From Desulfotignum sp032250905 (GTDB lineage: Bacteria > Desulfobacterota > Desulfobacteria > Desulfobacterales > Desulfobacteraceae): 54,849 bases of DNA. The stretch covers positions 1 to 54,849 of the forward strand of contig JAVVEQ010000019.1 of assembly GCA_032250905.1 (NCBI GenBank), written 5' to 3'. Within the stretch, counting starts at the first letter, position 1. The number at the start of each line of letters is the position of its first letter. This document shows positions 1 through 8,984 of this stretch, piece after piece. The notes beneath the pieces were generated by a model. That model did not search any database and had not been told where the DNA came from. It saw only the letters and a list, made by a program, of their open reading frames with translations. A program made the translations under genes and the position numbers.

Positions 1-161
1 AATCAGAACAACTGGCCAAATTGCTGCAATCCGGTGAAAAAATATCTGCCAGCCAGGCGTCATTGAAAACATTAAAAATCCAGCTGTTTGCCATCAATGA
101 TGCCCTGAATTCCGCTTTGACCATTGCAGACCGGCTGGAGTCTGACATCGTTCACAAATAA
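1..161 (+). CDS. C-terminal end of an unidentified protein (partial)
   Basis: The reading frame starting at base 3 is open from the window edge to a TAA at 159-161 and gives 52 residues ending in ESDIVHK. The other two plus frames hit stops within the first 70 bases. The tail is rich in Leu, Ala, Ser and Lys and looks helical (for example FAINDALNSALTIADRLES), which would suit a coiled-coil or regulatory end. No family is recognised from this fragment. It converges on aroC with a gap of only 7 bases, so the two genes meet tail to tail. Confidence 0.55.
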   Translation, partial: SEQLAKLLQSGEKISASQASLKTLKIQLFAINDALNSALTIADRLESDIVHK

Positions 162-168
162 TGGGTTG

Positions 169-1221
169 TCATATCAGCATCTTCTGACGCAGAATATGGT
201 CTGTGATTACCAGCGCCAGCATGGATTCACAGACCATGTTGATTCGGGGAATGGCACAGATGTCATGCCGGCCCCGGGTGGAAACCACAGCCGGCTCTCC
301 ATCCATGTTCAGGGTTTTCTGATTGAGCCGGATGGAAGGGATCGGTTTGACATGCACCCGGACAATGATGGGTTCTCCGGTTGAAATACCTGCCAGAATC
401 CCCCCACTGTGATTGGACAGAAACCCGGATTCATCCATCGGGTCATTGTTTTCAGAACCCGTCATGCCCGGAGCATGGATACCGGAACCGATTTCTACTG
501 CCTTGACCGCTCCGATCCCCATCATGGCCCTGGCAATGTCGGCATCCAGCTTGTCAAACACCGGGTCTCCGATACCGGGCGGCACATGACCGGCCCGAAT
601 TTCCACGACCCCTCCCAGGGAATCCCCCTGGGCCTTCACACTCTTGATACGTTCAGCCATGGCCCGGGCTGCTGTCGTGTCCGGACACCTCAGTTCGTTT
701 TGTTCCGCCACATCCGCATCAAATCGTTGAACCGTGATGCCGCCGATGGCCATGGTAAAGCTGTGGATTTTTACACCATAACCGTCCAGAACCTTCTGGG
801 CCACAGCGCCTGCGGCCACCCGGGCCGCGGTTTCCCGGGCCGATGCCCTGCCCCCGCCCCTGAAATCCCGTATTCCGTATTTTTTCTGATAGGTGAAATC
901 CCCGTGACCCGGCCGAAACAGTTGGGCAATGTCTGAATACGCACGGGAGCGGGCATCCTTGTTTTCAATCAGGATGGTGAGAGGGGTACCCGTGGTCCGG
1001 CCTTGAAATACACCGGATAGAATGACAGGGTTGTCCGGTTCCCTGCGGCTTGTGCCGCCGACCCCCTGTCCTGGTTTGCGCCGGTCCAGCGCCTTCTGAA
1101 TCACGGATTCATCCATGTCCAGGCCTGGCGGGCATCCCTGGACAACCACGCCGATTCCCGGCCCGTGAGATTCGCCAAATGTCGTGATATGAAATGCTTT
1201 GCCAAAACTAGATCCAGACAT
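169..1221 (-). CDS. aroC: Chorismate synthase
   Basis: Converts 5-enolpyruvylshikimate-3-phosphate to chorismate, the last common step of aromatic amino acid synthesis; the family needs reduced FMN. The 350-residue protein starts MSGSSFGKAFHITTFGESHG and carries the family signatures HGPGIGVVVQGCPPG, GVGGTSRREPD and RGGGRASARETAARVAAGA. The ATG at 1221 was chosen over an upstream in-frame start at 1266 because AAAAGGAGG lies 7-8 bases ahead of it and the shorter product fits the family. Its start overlaps the end of aroK by 14 bases, so the two are probably translationally coupled. It is the last gene of the aroE-aroA-aroK-aroC run. Confidence 0.95.
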   Translation of the reverse strand: MSGSSFGKAFHITTFGESHGPGIGVVVQGCPPGLDMDESVIQKALDRRKPGQGVGGTSRREPDNPVILSGVFQGRTTGTPLTILIENKDARSRAYSDIAQLFRPGHGDFTYQKKYGIRDFRGGGRASARETAARVAAGAVAQKVLDGYGVKIHSFTMAIGGITVQRFDADVAEQNELRCPDTTAARAMAERIKSVKAQGDSLGGVVEIRAGHVPPGIGDPVFDKLDADIARAMMGIGAVKAVEIGSGIHAPGMTGSENNDPMDESGFLSNHSGGILAGISTGEPIIVRVHVKPIPSIRLNQKTLNMDGEPAVVSTRGRHDICAIPRINMVCESMLALVITDHILRQKMLI

Positions 1222-1741
1222 GATCGAGCCTCCTTTTGATGATTTCGGCAATATTCCGGGGGGCATGGCCTGTGGTGGTGTCTACGGTCATGTCGGCCAG
1301 CTCTTCATAGAAAGGGGTTCGCCGGGCCAGGGTATCACGGGTTTCATCGAGCAGGGACCCGGAGGTGAACCGGGGCCGTTGATCAATGGTTTCCCCATCT
1401 GCTTCCAGGCGCTGGACAATGGTCTTTGCATCCGCTCTCAGCCAGATCACCATCCCGTTTTTTTTCATCAATTTCCTGTTTTCCGTTGCCAGCACCATGC
1501 CGCCGCCCGTGGCAATGACCTGGTTCCCCTGTGTCAGGAGCTGTTCCAGAACCTGTGTTTCCATTTGTCTGAAAAAAGGCCATCCCCTGTCTGCCACCAG
1601 CGCATTGATCCGGCAGCCGCAGTGGGATACTATCCGCTGATCGGTATCCACAAACGCATACCCCATAAGGTTTGCCAGATGTCGGCCTACCCGGGTTTTT
1701 CCACAGCAGCGATAACCGATCAGAATCAGGTTACAGGGCAT
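1208..1741 (-). CDS. aroK: Shikimate kinase
   Basis: ATP-dependent phosphorylation of shikimate at the 3-hydroxyl. The 177-residue protein begins MPCNLILIGYRCCGKT, where GYRCCGKT is the Walker A loop. FVDTDQRI supplies the shikimate-binding Asp, and IATGGGMVL is the conserved glycine-rich substrate loop. An in-frame start at 1780 would add 13 residues with no family counterpart, so the ATG at 1741, immediately before the P-loop strand, is preferred. It overlaps the 3' end of aroA by 11 bases and the start of aroC by 14. The symbol aroK is used, but aroL-type naming would fit equally well. Confidence 0.9.
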   Translation of the reverse strand: MPCNLILIGYRCCGKTRVGRHLANLMGYAFVDTDQRIVSHCGCRINALVADRGWPFFRQMETQVLEQLLTQGNQVIATGGGMVLATENRKLMKKNGMVIWLRADAKTIVQRLEADGETIDQRPRFTSGSLLDETRDTLARRTPFYEELADMTVDTTTGHAPRNIAEIIKRRLDHVWI

Positions 1742-2990
1742 CGTACACATCCCAGAACCCGGGAAAGGACTTTCCAACACAGGCTGGATTTTCGATCTGC
1801 ATGCCCGGCACGTTCAGGCCGGCCACGGCAAACGCCATGGCAATCCGGTGATCGTTAAATGTGTTGATGAATGCGCCCACAGGGGTTCCACCTTTCACCG
1901 TCAGCCAGTCATCCCCCTGATCGGTGTGGATCCCCATTTTTTCGAGCTGGGATGTCACGGCATGGATCCGGTCACATTCTTTTTCCCGCAGATGCTGAAT
2001 ATTGCGTATCCGGGTCGTGCCTCTGGCAAAGGCTGCCGCAACGGCAATGGCCGGCACCGCATCCGGGGTGTCGGACATATCCACATCCACGGCCTTCAGA
2101 CGACGCCCCTTTACCGCCACGGTTTTTTTTTCGAAGAACAGGTCACATCCCATTTTTTCAAGAATCCGGATCTGTTTGAGATCTCCCTGAAGGGAGTCCG
2201 CCTGTATATGGGCCACACCGATCTTCTGGCCGGTGACCGCACCCGCGGCCCAGAAATAACCGGCATTGGACAGATCCGGTTCCACCACATGGTCCCCGGG
2301 CATATAGCGCTGACCTCCGGGAACCTGATACCTGGTTTCATTGATTCGAAGGGCCGTCACCTGAAACTGTTTCATCACATCCAGGGTCAGATCGATATAG
2401 GGTGAGGACACTGGCGGGCCAGTCAGATCAATGGTTAATCCATGGGTCATGAACGGTCCGATCATCAGTAATGCAGAGAGATATTGACTGCTTTTGGTGC
2501 AGTCCAGCCGGGTGTTTCCTCCCAGGCGGTTTTTTCCCTGGATGGTCACCGGCGGCAGTCCTTCCGAAGTGCTGGAAAAAGCAGTGATCCCGAGAGGTGT
2601 CAGCGCATCCAGCAGTTCTTTCATGGGCCTTGCACGCATGCGGGTATCACCGGTCAGCGTATACGGGGTGGTACCAAGCCCGGCAATACCGGCCAGCAGC
2701 CGCATGGAAGTACCTGAGTTGCCTAAATAGATGGGCTCTGCGTATGGGGCGGGATGTCCGGCAAATCCGGTAACATGAACCCTGTCATCACAGGGCGTGT
2801 CAATTTTTGCTCCCAGACAGGACAACGCATGCCGGGTCAAGCCCACATCCTGGGAATCGAGCAGGTTCTGAATTTGAGAGATGCCGCTGCTCAAGGCGGC
2901 ACAGATGAGCATCCGGTGGGAAATGCTTTTGGAGCCCGGCACAGTCACGATTCTGGGTGAAGAAATGGGTTTCGGGGTCAGTTGTTTCAT
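1731..2990 (-). CDS. aroA: 3-phosphoshikimate 1-carboxyvinyltransferase (EPSP synthase)
   Basis: Transfers enolpyruvate from PEP to shikimate-3-phosphate. Visible motifs are VPGSKSISHRMLICAAL near the N-terminus, GNSGTSMRLLAG, DCTKSSQYLSALL, and LREKECDRIHAV followed by NDHRIAMAFAV near the C-terminus. Length (419 residues) is normal. Two starts are possible: ATG at 3011, which abuts the aroE stop without a ribosome binding site, and ATG at 2990, which has AGGA about 6 bases upstream; 2990 is used here, and the longer form would add MTKTGPA. The GNSGTSMR loop differs from the GNAGTAMRPL of enterobacterial enzymes and resembles the variant often called class II, so glyphosate sensitivity should not be assumed. 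Confidence 0.93.
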   Translation of the reverse strand: MKQLTPKPISSPRIVTVPGSKSISHRMLICAALSSGISQIQNLLDSQDVGLTRHALSCLGAKIDTPCDDRVHVTGFAGHPAPYAEPIYLGNSGTSMRLLAGIAGLGTTPYTLTGDTRMRARPMKELLDALTPLGITAFSSTSEGLPPVTIQGKNRLGGNTRLDCTKSSQYLSALLMIGPFMTHGLTIDLTGPPVSSPYIDLTLDVMKQFQVTALRINETRYQVPGGQRYMPGDHVVEPDLSNAGYFWAAGAVTGQKIGVAHIQADSLQGDLKQIRILEKMGCDLFFEKKTVAVKGRRLKAVDVDMSDTPDAVPAIAVAAAFARGTTRIRNIQHLREKECDRIHAVTSQLEKMGIHTDQGDDWLTVKGGTPVGAFINTFNDHRIAMAFAVAGLNVPGMQIENPACVGKSFPGFWDVYDAL

Positions 2991-3011
2991 GGCAGGTCCT
3001 GTTTTAGTCAT

Positions 3012-3836
3012 TTATCGGGTCTGAGGGTCCGGGTGGGCGAGAACGGCATGGCGCATTTTTTCCATGTCCGGTGAAATACCGGTCCACAGTTCAAACTGGG
3101 CCGCCGCCTGGGCCACAAACATGGTCAGCCCGTCCACCACCTTGCAGCCTTTTTGTCTGGCCACAGACAACAGTTGCGTTTCCAACGGCGTATACACCAC
3201 ATCCATCACCAGGGTGGCAGGTGTGAGGCAGTCAGCCGGGCAGGACAATACATCGGTTTGTGGAACCATTCCCATGGACGTGGTATTGATGATGATATCC
3301 GGGCGAAGGTGTTTGATTTGATCCAGGGGATAAAAATCGGCTGCATAGCGCGCTGCCAGCTCTCTGCCACTGGATTCTGACCGGTTGGTGATCATCAGCT
3401 GACCGTTCTGTTCATGGATTCCGAACGCCACCGCCCGGGCCGCCCCCCCTGCCCCGATGATCAGCACGGTTTTACCGGAAATGTTCGAATCCTTCAATGG
3501 AGCGATGGCTGCCCGGCTGTCGGTGTTGTATCCGTATAGCACGCCGTTGTGGTTGACAATGGTGTTCACAGCCCCGATGGCCGACGCAGAGTCATCAAGG
3601 TGATCCAGAAAAGGAATCACTCCTGTTTTAAAGGGGATGGTGACAGAAACCCCGTAAATGTTGAATTGCCGGACAGCATCCATGGCCTGTCCAATATCGG
3701 TGGGTGCAAACGCCAGGTATACGGCATCGATGTGATGATCGGCAAATGCCTGGTTGTGAACCAGAGGACTTCTGGAGTGGAATACCGGGTTGCCCAGCAC
3801 GCAGAAAAGCCGGGTTGCTGCGGTGATGGCGGTCAT
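3012..3836 (-). CDS. aroE: Shikimate dehydrogenase
   Basis: NADPH-dependent reduction of 3-dehydroshikimate to shikimate. The 274-residue protein has the substrate-binding start FCVLGNPVFHSRSPLVHN, the catalytic Lys in VTIPFKTG, the Asp region AVNTIVNHNGVLYGYNTD, and the nucleotide loop IIGAGGAARAVAFG. The ATG at 3836 follows a GAAGG ribosome binding site that overlaps the stop of the upstream CNNM-family gene, so a longer in-frame reading starting at 3908 is rejected. The stop is followed at once by the first possible aroA start. It is the first of four consecutive shikimate genes. Confidence 0.94.
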   Translation of the reverse strand: MTAITAATRLFCVLGNPVFHSRSPLVHNQAFADHHIDAVYLAFAPTDIGQAMDAVRQFNIYGVSVTIPFKTGVIPFLDHLDDSASAIGAVNTIVNHNGVLYGYNTDSRAAIAPLKDSNISGKTVLIIGAGGAARAVAFGIHEQNGQLMITNRSESSGRELAARYAADFYPLDQIKHLRPDIIINTTSMGMVPQTDVLSCPADCLTPATLVMDVVYTPLETQLLSVARQKGCKVVDGLTMFVAQAAAQFELWTGISPDMEKMRHAVLAHPDPQTR

Positions 3837-3838
3837 GG

Positions 3839-5080
3839 TCAGCCTTCTTTTTTGACGATAAAGGATTGGATTCGATTCCCGTCCATCTCTTTGACCGTTG
3901 CTGTCCACCGGTCAATGATCACGGATTCCCCGGGCTGGGGAATCCGGTCGATCTGTTCGAGAAAAAATCCTGAGAAAGTATCGTAACTCACCGATTCCGG
4001 GATATTGATGTCGATTTCCTTGTTCAGATCTTCCACATTGATCCGTCCGGCCACCAGCCATTTATTGTCTTTGAGGCGGACGATGTCCGGGACCATTCGA
4101 TCGGTTTCATCAATGATTTCCCCGAAAATCTCCTCCACCACGTCCTCTAAAGTCACCAGGCCCGCAACACCGCCGTGTTCGTCCACCACAATGGCCATAT
4201 GGCTTTTTTTGGCCTTGAATTCCTGGAGCAGGGAATCCAGTTTTTTGGACTCAGGAATGAAATAGGGTTTCTTCATAATGGCTTTGATATCCGGGGAGGT
4301 GACCTGTTCACCGGACGATGTAAGTTTCTGGTAACTGGCAAACAGATCCTTGATATGCAGCACACCGATCACATTGTCGATGCTGTCCTCGATGACGGGA
4401 ATCCGGGAATATCCGGTGGACAGGATGGCCGGGATATCCAGTTTTTCCATGGCATCGACCACGAACATATCCGCCCTCGGTGTCATGATTTCACAGCAGG
4501 ATGTATCATCGAACTCAAAAATATTGGTGATGTATTCTTTTTCCGCTTCCTTGATTTCGCCTTCTTCTTCCACCACTTCCACCATGGTCATGAGTTCGTC
4601 TTCCGTCACGGTATGATAGGCCGGATTGACGGATCCGTATAACCTGGGGATGAAATTGAGAATCAGAACCAGGGGCCAGAAAATTTTGGACAGCCAGTAC
4701 AACGGAAAAATCACCACCCGGGCCACCATTACATTATACTGAGTGGCGAATGCTTTTGGAAAAATTTCTCCGAAAATCAGAATGACCAGGGTCATGATCC
4801 CGGTGGCAATGCCCACGGCATTGGATTGGAAATAGGTAATGGCAATGGATGTGGCCAGGGCCGCGCCTCCGATGTTCACCAGGTTGTTACCGATAAGGAT
4901 CGTTGTGAGGAGCGTATGAGGATCCTGTTTCATTTTTACGATCAACTGCCCGGTTCTGGAACCGTCTTTGGCAACATGAAAGGCTTTGATTTTTGAAATG
5001 GAAAAAAGCGCGGTTTCAGACGATGAAAAAAAACCGGACAGCACCAGACAAATAACCAGCAATGTTAGATTGAATGTCAT
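3839..5080 (-). CDS. CNNM/HlyC-CorC family transporter-associated membrane protein
   Basis: A 413-residue inner-membrane protein. The first ~190 residues form the DUF21/CNNM membrane domain, starting with a hydrophobic segment (LLVICLVLSGFFSSSETALFS contains the usual SSSETALF signature). A CBS pair follows at about 200-330 (MTPRADMFVVDAME; IAIVVDEHGGVAGLVTLEDV-like region with EIFGEIIDETD), and then a CorC_HlyC domain. Family members are linked to magnesium or cobalt homeostasis, or named hemolysin-like; the substrate cannot be told from sequence. It precedes aroE by only 2 bases and probably leads the shikimate operon, though the functional link is unclear. A promoter candidate lies at 5122-5150. 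Confidence 0.88.
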   Translation of the reverse strand: MTFNLTLLVICLVLSGFFSSSETALFSISKIKAFHVAKDGSRTGQLIVKMKQDPHTLLTTILIGNNLVNIGGAALATSIAITYFQSNAVGIATGIMTLVILIFGEIFPKAFATQYNVMVARVVIFPLYWLSKIFWPLVLILNFIPRLYGSVNPAYHTVTEDELMTMVEVVEEEGEIKEAEKEYITNIFEFDDTSCCEIMTPRADMFVVDAMEKLDIPAILSTGYSRIPVIEDSIDNVIGVLHIKDLFASYQKLTSSGEQVTSPDIKAIMKKPYFIPESKKLDSLLQEFKAKKSHMAIVVDEHGGVAGLVTLEDVVEEIFGEIIDETDRMVPDIVRLKDNKWLVAGRINVEDLNKEIDINIPESVSYDTFSGFFLEQIDRIPQPGESVIIDRWTATVKEMDGNRIQSFIVKKEG

Positions 5081-5121
5081 TAAATTGGAGTTTTTCCTTC
5101 GATACAGGGTCGTTTTAATTA

Positions 5122-5150
5122 ATTTAATAGGGTTTCATGGGATTTGTCAA
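5122..5150 (-). promoter_or_regulatory. Candidate sigma-70 promoter for the CNNM-aroEAKC operon
   Basis: On the minus strand TTGACA (5145-5150) is followed after 17 bases by TTAAAT (5122-5127). It lies in the 86-base gap between lpxB and the CNNM gene and is oriented toward the latter. This leaves a leader of about 35 bases. The -35 is perfect and the -10 matches four of six. Confidence 0.5.
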
Positions 5151-5166
5151 ATACCCATTTCCGCTT

Positions 5167-6318
5167 TTACCGTTTTTTGCTTTGATATCGCAGCCCCAGG
5201 GCAATTTTTGCTGCTCTGGCAGCTGCCCCGGGTTCTCCCAGCAACCGCCTGACCGGAATCAGTTTCTGGCGGAATTCATCCAGATGATTGAGCATGTGAC
5301 AGGCAGTGGTACATATGGCTTCCGGGGTGACGGCATCCTGAAGCAGCTCAGGCATCACTTCCCTGTTCATGATGATGTTTGCCAGACCCGCATAATTCAC
5401 CTTCACGACGGCGCGGGCCACCTGAAAGGTTACGGGTGACATTTTATACACAATCACCGTGGGGATACTGCAAAGCGCAGCTTCAAGGGTGATGGTGCCG
5501 GATGCGGCGATCAGCATGTCTGATTGTTCAAAAATCTGCCGCGGATTACCGGAAATTACCTGAAACAGTTCAGGGGTTTTTACTGCGGTTACCTGTGATT
5601 CAATCATGTCTGGAGGAATTGATTCTGCAGCAGAAATCAGAAACCGGACACCGGGGTAACAGTCATGAATTTTTTCGGCTGCGGCCAGCATTGGCCCGAG
5701 CAGCGTGTGTATTTCATTTTTCCTGGAACCGGGCAGCAGACCGATTGTTTTTGAATCCCGGACAGCCGCATCGGGTTGCAGGGAATGCGTCAGTGGAACC
5801 GGGTACTGATCCAGCAGGGGATTTCCCACATATGTGGCTGGTATGCCCGCCTTTTTGTATATTTTTTCTTCAAAAGGGAATATCAGACCGGCATGATCAA
5901 TGGTCTTTTTCATCTGTTTGAGACGGGACCGGTTCCAGGCCCAAATTTTGGGCGGAATATAGTAAAATACGTTTGTCTGGCTGTGTTTTTTGGCAACGGC
6001 AGCGGCCCTGAGGTTGAACCCCGGATAATCAACGAGTATGACCAGCCCGGGATCCAGGGTTTTCAGGTGGTGCCTGAAAAGGTCAAACGCCTGCTTGACA
6101 GGACGGATCTGCTGAATGACTTCCATGAGTCCCATGGCGGACAGCTGATCAATGGAAAAAAACAGACGGACCCCGGCCTTGGCCATTAAGGGTCCCCCGA
6201 TTCCGTGGAATGACAGGGATGGATCCAGGTGTTTCATCGCAAGGATCAGATGTGCCCCATGAAGATCCCCGGAAGGCTCCCCTGCCAGCACCAGAATCCG
6301 TTTTTGCGAGGTTGTCAT
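5167..6318 (-). CDS. lpxB: Lipid-A-disaccharide synthase
   Basis: Condenses UDP-2,3-diacylglucosamine with 2,3-diacylglucosamine-1-phosphate to the lipid A disaccharide at the inner membrane. The 383-residue GT19-family protein has the diagnostic N-terminal LAGEPSGDLHGAHL, FHGIGGPLMAKAG and a later GLLPGSRKNEI loop; ASGTITLEAAL is the conserved C-terminal donor-binding motif. Its ATG overlaps the stop of lpxI in an ATGA arrangement (6315-6318), which indicates coupled translation. It is the last gene of the envelope operon; its product uses what LpxI, just upstream, makes. Confidence 0.95.
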   Translation of the reverse strand: MTTSQKRILVLAGEPSGDLHGAHLILAMKHLDPSLSFHGIGGPLMAKAGVRLFFSIDQLSAMGLMEVIQQIRPVKQAFDLFRHHLKTLDPGLVILVDYPGFNLRAAAVAKKHSQTNVFYYIPPKIWAWNRSRLKQMKKTIDHAGLIFPFEEKIYKKAGIPATYVGNPLLDQYPVPLTHSLQPDAAVRDSKTIGLLPGSRKNEIHTLLGPMLAAAEKIHDCYPGVRFLISAAESIPPDMIESQVTAVKTPELFQVISGNPRQIFEQSDMLIAASGTITLEAALCSIPTVIVYKMSPVTFQVARAVVKVNYAGLANIIMNREVMPELLQDAVTPEAICTTACHMLNHLDEFRQKLIPVRRLLGEPGAAARAAKIALGLRYQSKKR

Positions 6319-7133
6319 GGGATATCTTCCTGGGTCAACGCTGCAATCGCGATCCCATGTTCGTCTGCCAGAGCGATCATCTGTTCACGGTCAAAAGACA
6401 GGGACCTGCCGGCTTCCAGTACCAGGGCTGTGGCCCCGGATGCAGCCATGGTCCGGATGGTTTCACTGCCGGTGGCCGGCAGATCAAATCGCAGATCCTG
6501 CTGGGGTTTGGACAGTTTGATCACCACACACCCATTGCCCTGGGCCAGGCCCCCTCCCCTGCGGATGGTGGCATCGGTGCCGTCAATGGCTTCCACTGCC
6601 AGAACAGTACCGTTGCTGATCACGATGCACTGGCCGATATCCAGTTTTCCCACGGCTTTGGTCAGGTTCCATCCCTGAAATGCGTCCTGCTGTTCCGCAT
6701 TGTCAAAGGCCCTTTGGGTCCAGCAGCCGGGAGGGCTCAACAGTTCTGGCAAAAGCAGGGTTGAGGGCTGAATGTCAATGCCTTCGGTTTTCATGAGGTC
6801 TGCAAACCGCGTTAAAATGGTGTCATCATGGCTCCTCCCGGTTTTGAGAATAAAAGACAATGCCTTGAAATCCGGCCGGATATCCTTGAAAATACGGGTC
6901 TTATGGATCGTCCCCAGCATGACAGCCTCGGTGATACCGTTGCGTTTGAAATATTTCACCAGCCTGGATACCTGACCCAGATACAGCCATTGAAATTCAG
7001 ACACCTCATCCGCCAGGCCCGGATCGGTTTCAGAGACAAAACCGGCAGCCACCACAGAAATTTTTTTTTCAGCGGCCTTTTTTGCAAACAGTACGGGAAA
7101 CTGTCCACCGCCGGCAATCAGTCCAATTTTCAT
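6315..7133 (-). CDS. lpxI: UDP-2,3-diacylglucosamine pyrophosphatase LpxI
   Basis: Hydrolyses UDP-2,3-diacylglucosamine to lipid X, the step done by LpxH in enterobacteria; LpxI is an unrelated enzyme of the former DUF1009 family. The 272-residue protein begins MKIGLIAGGGQFPVLFAKKA and has the conserved C-terminal stretch IRRGGGLAQGNGCVVIKLSKPQQDLRFD, split here by eye into RRGGGLA and KPQQDLRFDLPATG. Location between lpxA and lpxB supports the assignment, and no LpxH-like gene is in the window. Confidence 0.92.
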   Translation of the reverse strand: MKIGLIAGGGQFPVLFAKKAAEKKISVVAAGFVSETDPGLADEVSEFQWLYLGQVSRLVKYFKRNGITEAVMLGTIHKTRIFKDIRPDFKALSFILKTGRSHDDTILTRFADLMKTEGIDIQPSTLLLPELLSPPGCWTQRAFDNAEQQDAFQGWNLTKAVGKLDIGQCIVISNGTVLAVEAIDGTDATIRRGGGLAQGNGCVVIKLSKPQQDLRFDLPATGSETIRTMAASGATALVLEAGRSLSFDREQMIALADEHGIAIAALTQEDIP

Positions 7134-7141
7134 CGATTCGG

Positions 7142-7912
7142 TTATCGGGTAATTCCCCGGCTGGAATTGACAATAAAATCAGTGAGATTTCTCACTTCCG
7201 GAATCTGTTCCACCTCGGCCCTGACCCGTTCCGATGCCTGTTTGACGGTCAGTCCGATTCTGAAAAAAATCCGGTAGGCTTTTTTAAGCTCCCCCAAAGT
7301 AAAATTGGAAAACCGGTGACGTTTGAGGCCGACATTGTTCAGGCCGTGAAGCGAAGCCCGGTCCCCGGCGGCAATGACATACGGGGGGATATCCTTGACT
7401 ACGGCGGATTTGCCGCCGATATAGGCATAATCTCCAATTTTGACAAACTGGTGGATAGCCACGAGCCCCCCGATGGTGGCATGGTCACCGATTTCAATAT
7501 GTCCTGCCAGTGTGGAGTTGTTGGCTAAAATGACCTGCCGGCCGGTTTTGCAGTCATGGGCGATATGGGTATAGGCCATCAGATAGTTTTCCTCCCCGAC
7601 TTCCGTGATGCCGCCACCGGCTTCCGTGCCCCGGTTGATGGTGACAAATTCACGAATAATGGAACCCCGGCCGATGGTCAAGTAGCTTTTTTCACCATGG
7701 AATTTCAAGTCCTGGGGAGCGCCCCCGATGGCGGCATATTGAAATATCTGGCAGTTTTCACCAATGGAAACATATTTTTCGATGGTGGTATAGGATCCGA
7801 TGGTCGTTCCGGCTCCGATGCGCACATCTGACTTGACAATGACATAGGGACCGATGGTGACACGGGAATCGATTTCAGCGGATGGATCAATGATGGCGGT
7901 GGGGTGAATCAT
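7142..7912 (-). CDS. lpxA: UDP-N-acetylglucosamine acyltransferase
   Basis: First acyl transfer of lipid A synthesis, from acyl-ACP to the 3-hydroxyl of UDP-GlcNAc. The 256-residue protein is a left-handed beta-helix of hexapeptide repeats beginning MIHPTAIIDPSAEIDS. The catalytic histidine lies in YTHIAHDCKTG, and the C-terminus is the helical tail of the trimer. Its start overlaps the lpxD stop by 4 bases. Acyl-chain length preference cannot be read with confidence. fabZ, often found between lpxD and lpxA, is absent here. Confidence 0.95.
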   Translation of the reverse strand: MIHPTAIIDPSAEIDSRVTIGPYVIVKSDVRIGAGTTIGSYTTIEKYVSIGENCQIFQYAAIGGAPQDLKFHGEKSYLTIGRGSIIREFVTINRGTEAGGGITEVGEENYLMAYTHIAHDCKTGRQVILANNSTLAGHIEIGDHATIGGLVAIHQFVKIGDYAYIGGKSAVVKDIPPYVIAAGDRASLHGLNNVGLKRHRFSNFTLGELKKAYRIFFRIGLTVKQASERVRAEVEQIPEVRNLTDFIVNSSRGITR

Positions 7913-8964
7913 GGCTGCTCCGTTTTTTGTATGATTCGTTCAAGGGATTCAAGCCGTTTTTCGAGGCGCAGAATCGTTTTTCTCATGCCCGGCAGGCGGC
8001 CGAGGATGTTAACGACTTTCAACCAGGTTTTATGGGGCATGTGAGGAATACCCGACACAATCTGATTGTCCGGTACTGACGTCGATACCCCGGCATAGGG
8101 TCCCACAATGACGTTGTCACCGATGGTCAGATGTCCGGATATACCGGCCTTTCCTGCGATGATGACCTGTCTGCCCACGGTGGTGGAGCCGGCAATACCC
8201 ACCTGGGCCACCACCAGGGTGTGGTCTCCGATGGACACATTGTGGGCAATATGTACCTGGTTGTCTGTTTTCACTCCGTTCCCGATGCGCGTAACACCCA
8301 GAGTGCCCCGGTCAATAGTATTGCATGCCCCGATCTCAGCATGATCTCCAATGATGACATGACCGGTATGGGACAGTTTGAAATGGATGTCTCCGTCCTG
8401 GACAAACCCGTATCCGTCAGACCCAATCACAGAACCGGCGTGAATGATGACATGTTTCCCCAGACAGGTTTTGTCCATCAGGGTGACGCCGGGTTTGATA
8501 CTTGTATGCTCACCGATCACACATCCTTTTCCGACAAAGACATGGGGCATGATCTGCACATGGTCTCCGATGACCACATCGTCTTCAATCACGACATGAG
8601 GCGCAATGCTGATCTGTTTTCCCAGTACACAGTTTTTTCCGATGACGGCCAGCGGACTGATGCCGGGGGTTGGTACCGGCGACGGGTGAAAAAGCGGGAC
8701 CAGTTCGAAAAATGCGCGCCTGGGATTGTCCGTCTTTAGAAGGCAGGGATGGGGGGGGGGATCCGGAACCTCATAATTCAAAGGGACAATCACAGCCCCG
8801 GCCCGGCACTGGTTTATCCGTGACAGAAAGGAGGTGTCTCCGGCAAAGGTAATATCCGATGGCCCGGCATGATCAAAAGATGACACCCCCGTGATCTCTG
8901 TTGAGGGCACTCCGGTCACCCGGGCATATATTTTTTCGGCGATATCTTTGACAGTCAGTTTCAT
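7909..8964 (-). CDS. lpxD: UDP-3-O-acylglucosamine N-acyltransferase
   Basis: Adds the second acyl chain to the glucosamine amine. The protein is about 351 residues: an N-terminal uridine-binding domain (MKLTVKDIAEKI; SFDHAGPSDITFAGDTSFLS), a hexapeptide-repeat helix, and a C-terminal helix. The catalytic histidine is in NQVHIAHNVSIGDH. The ATG at 8964 is used; an in-frame TTG at 8988 overlapping the skp stop would add eight residues. Neither has a strong ribosome binding site. It is coupled to lpxA by a 4-base overlap. Confidence 0.93.
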   Translation of the reverse strand: MKLTVKDIAEKIYARVTGVPSTEITGVSSFDHAGPSDITFAGDTSFLSRINQCRAGAVIVPLNYEVPDPPPHPCLLKTDNPRRAFFELVPLFHPSPVPTPGISPLAVIGKNCVLGKQISIAPHVVIEDDVVIGDHVQIMPHVFVGKGCVIGEHTSIKPGVTLMDKTCLGKHVIIHAGSVIGSDGYGFVQDGDIHFKLSHTGHVIIGDHAEIGACNTIDRGTLGVTRIGNGVKTDNQVHIAHNVSIGDHTLVVAQVGIAGSTTVGRQVIIAGKAGISGHLTIGDNVIVGPYAGVSTSVPDNQIVSGIPHMPHKTWLKVVNILGRLPGMRKTILRLEKRLESLERIIQKTEQP

Positions 8965-8984
8965 AAATGGACCGGGCTGCAAAA

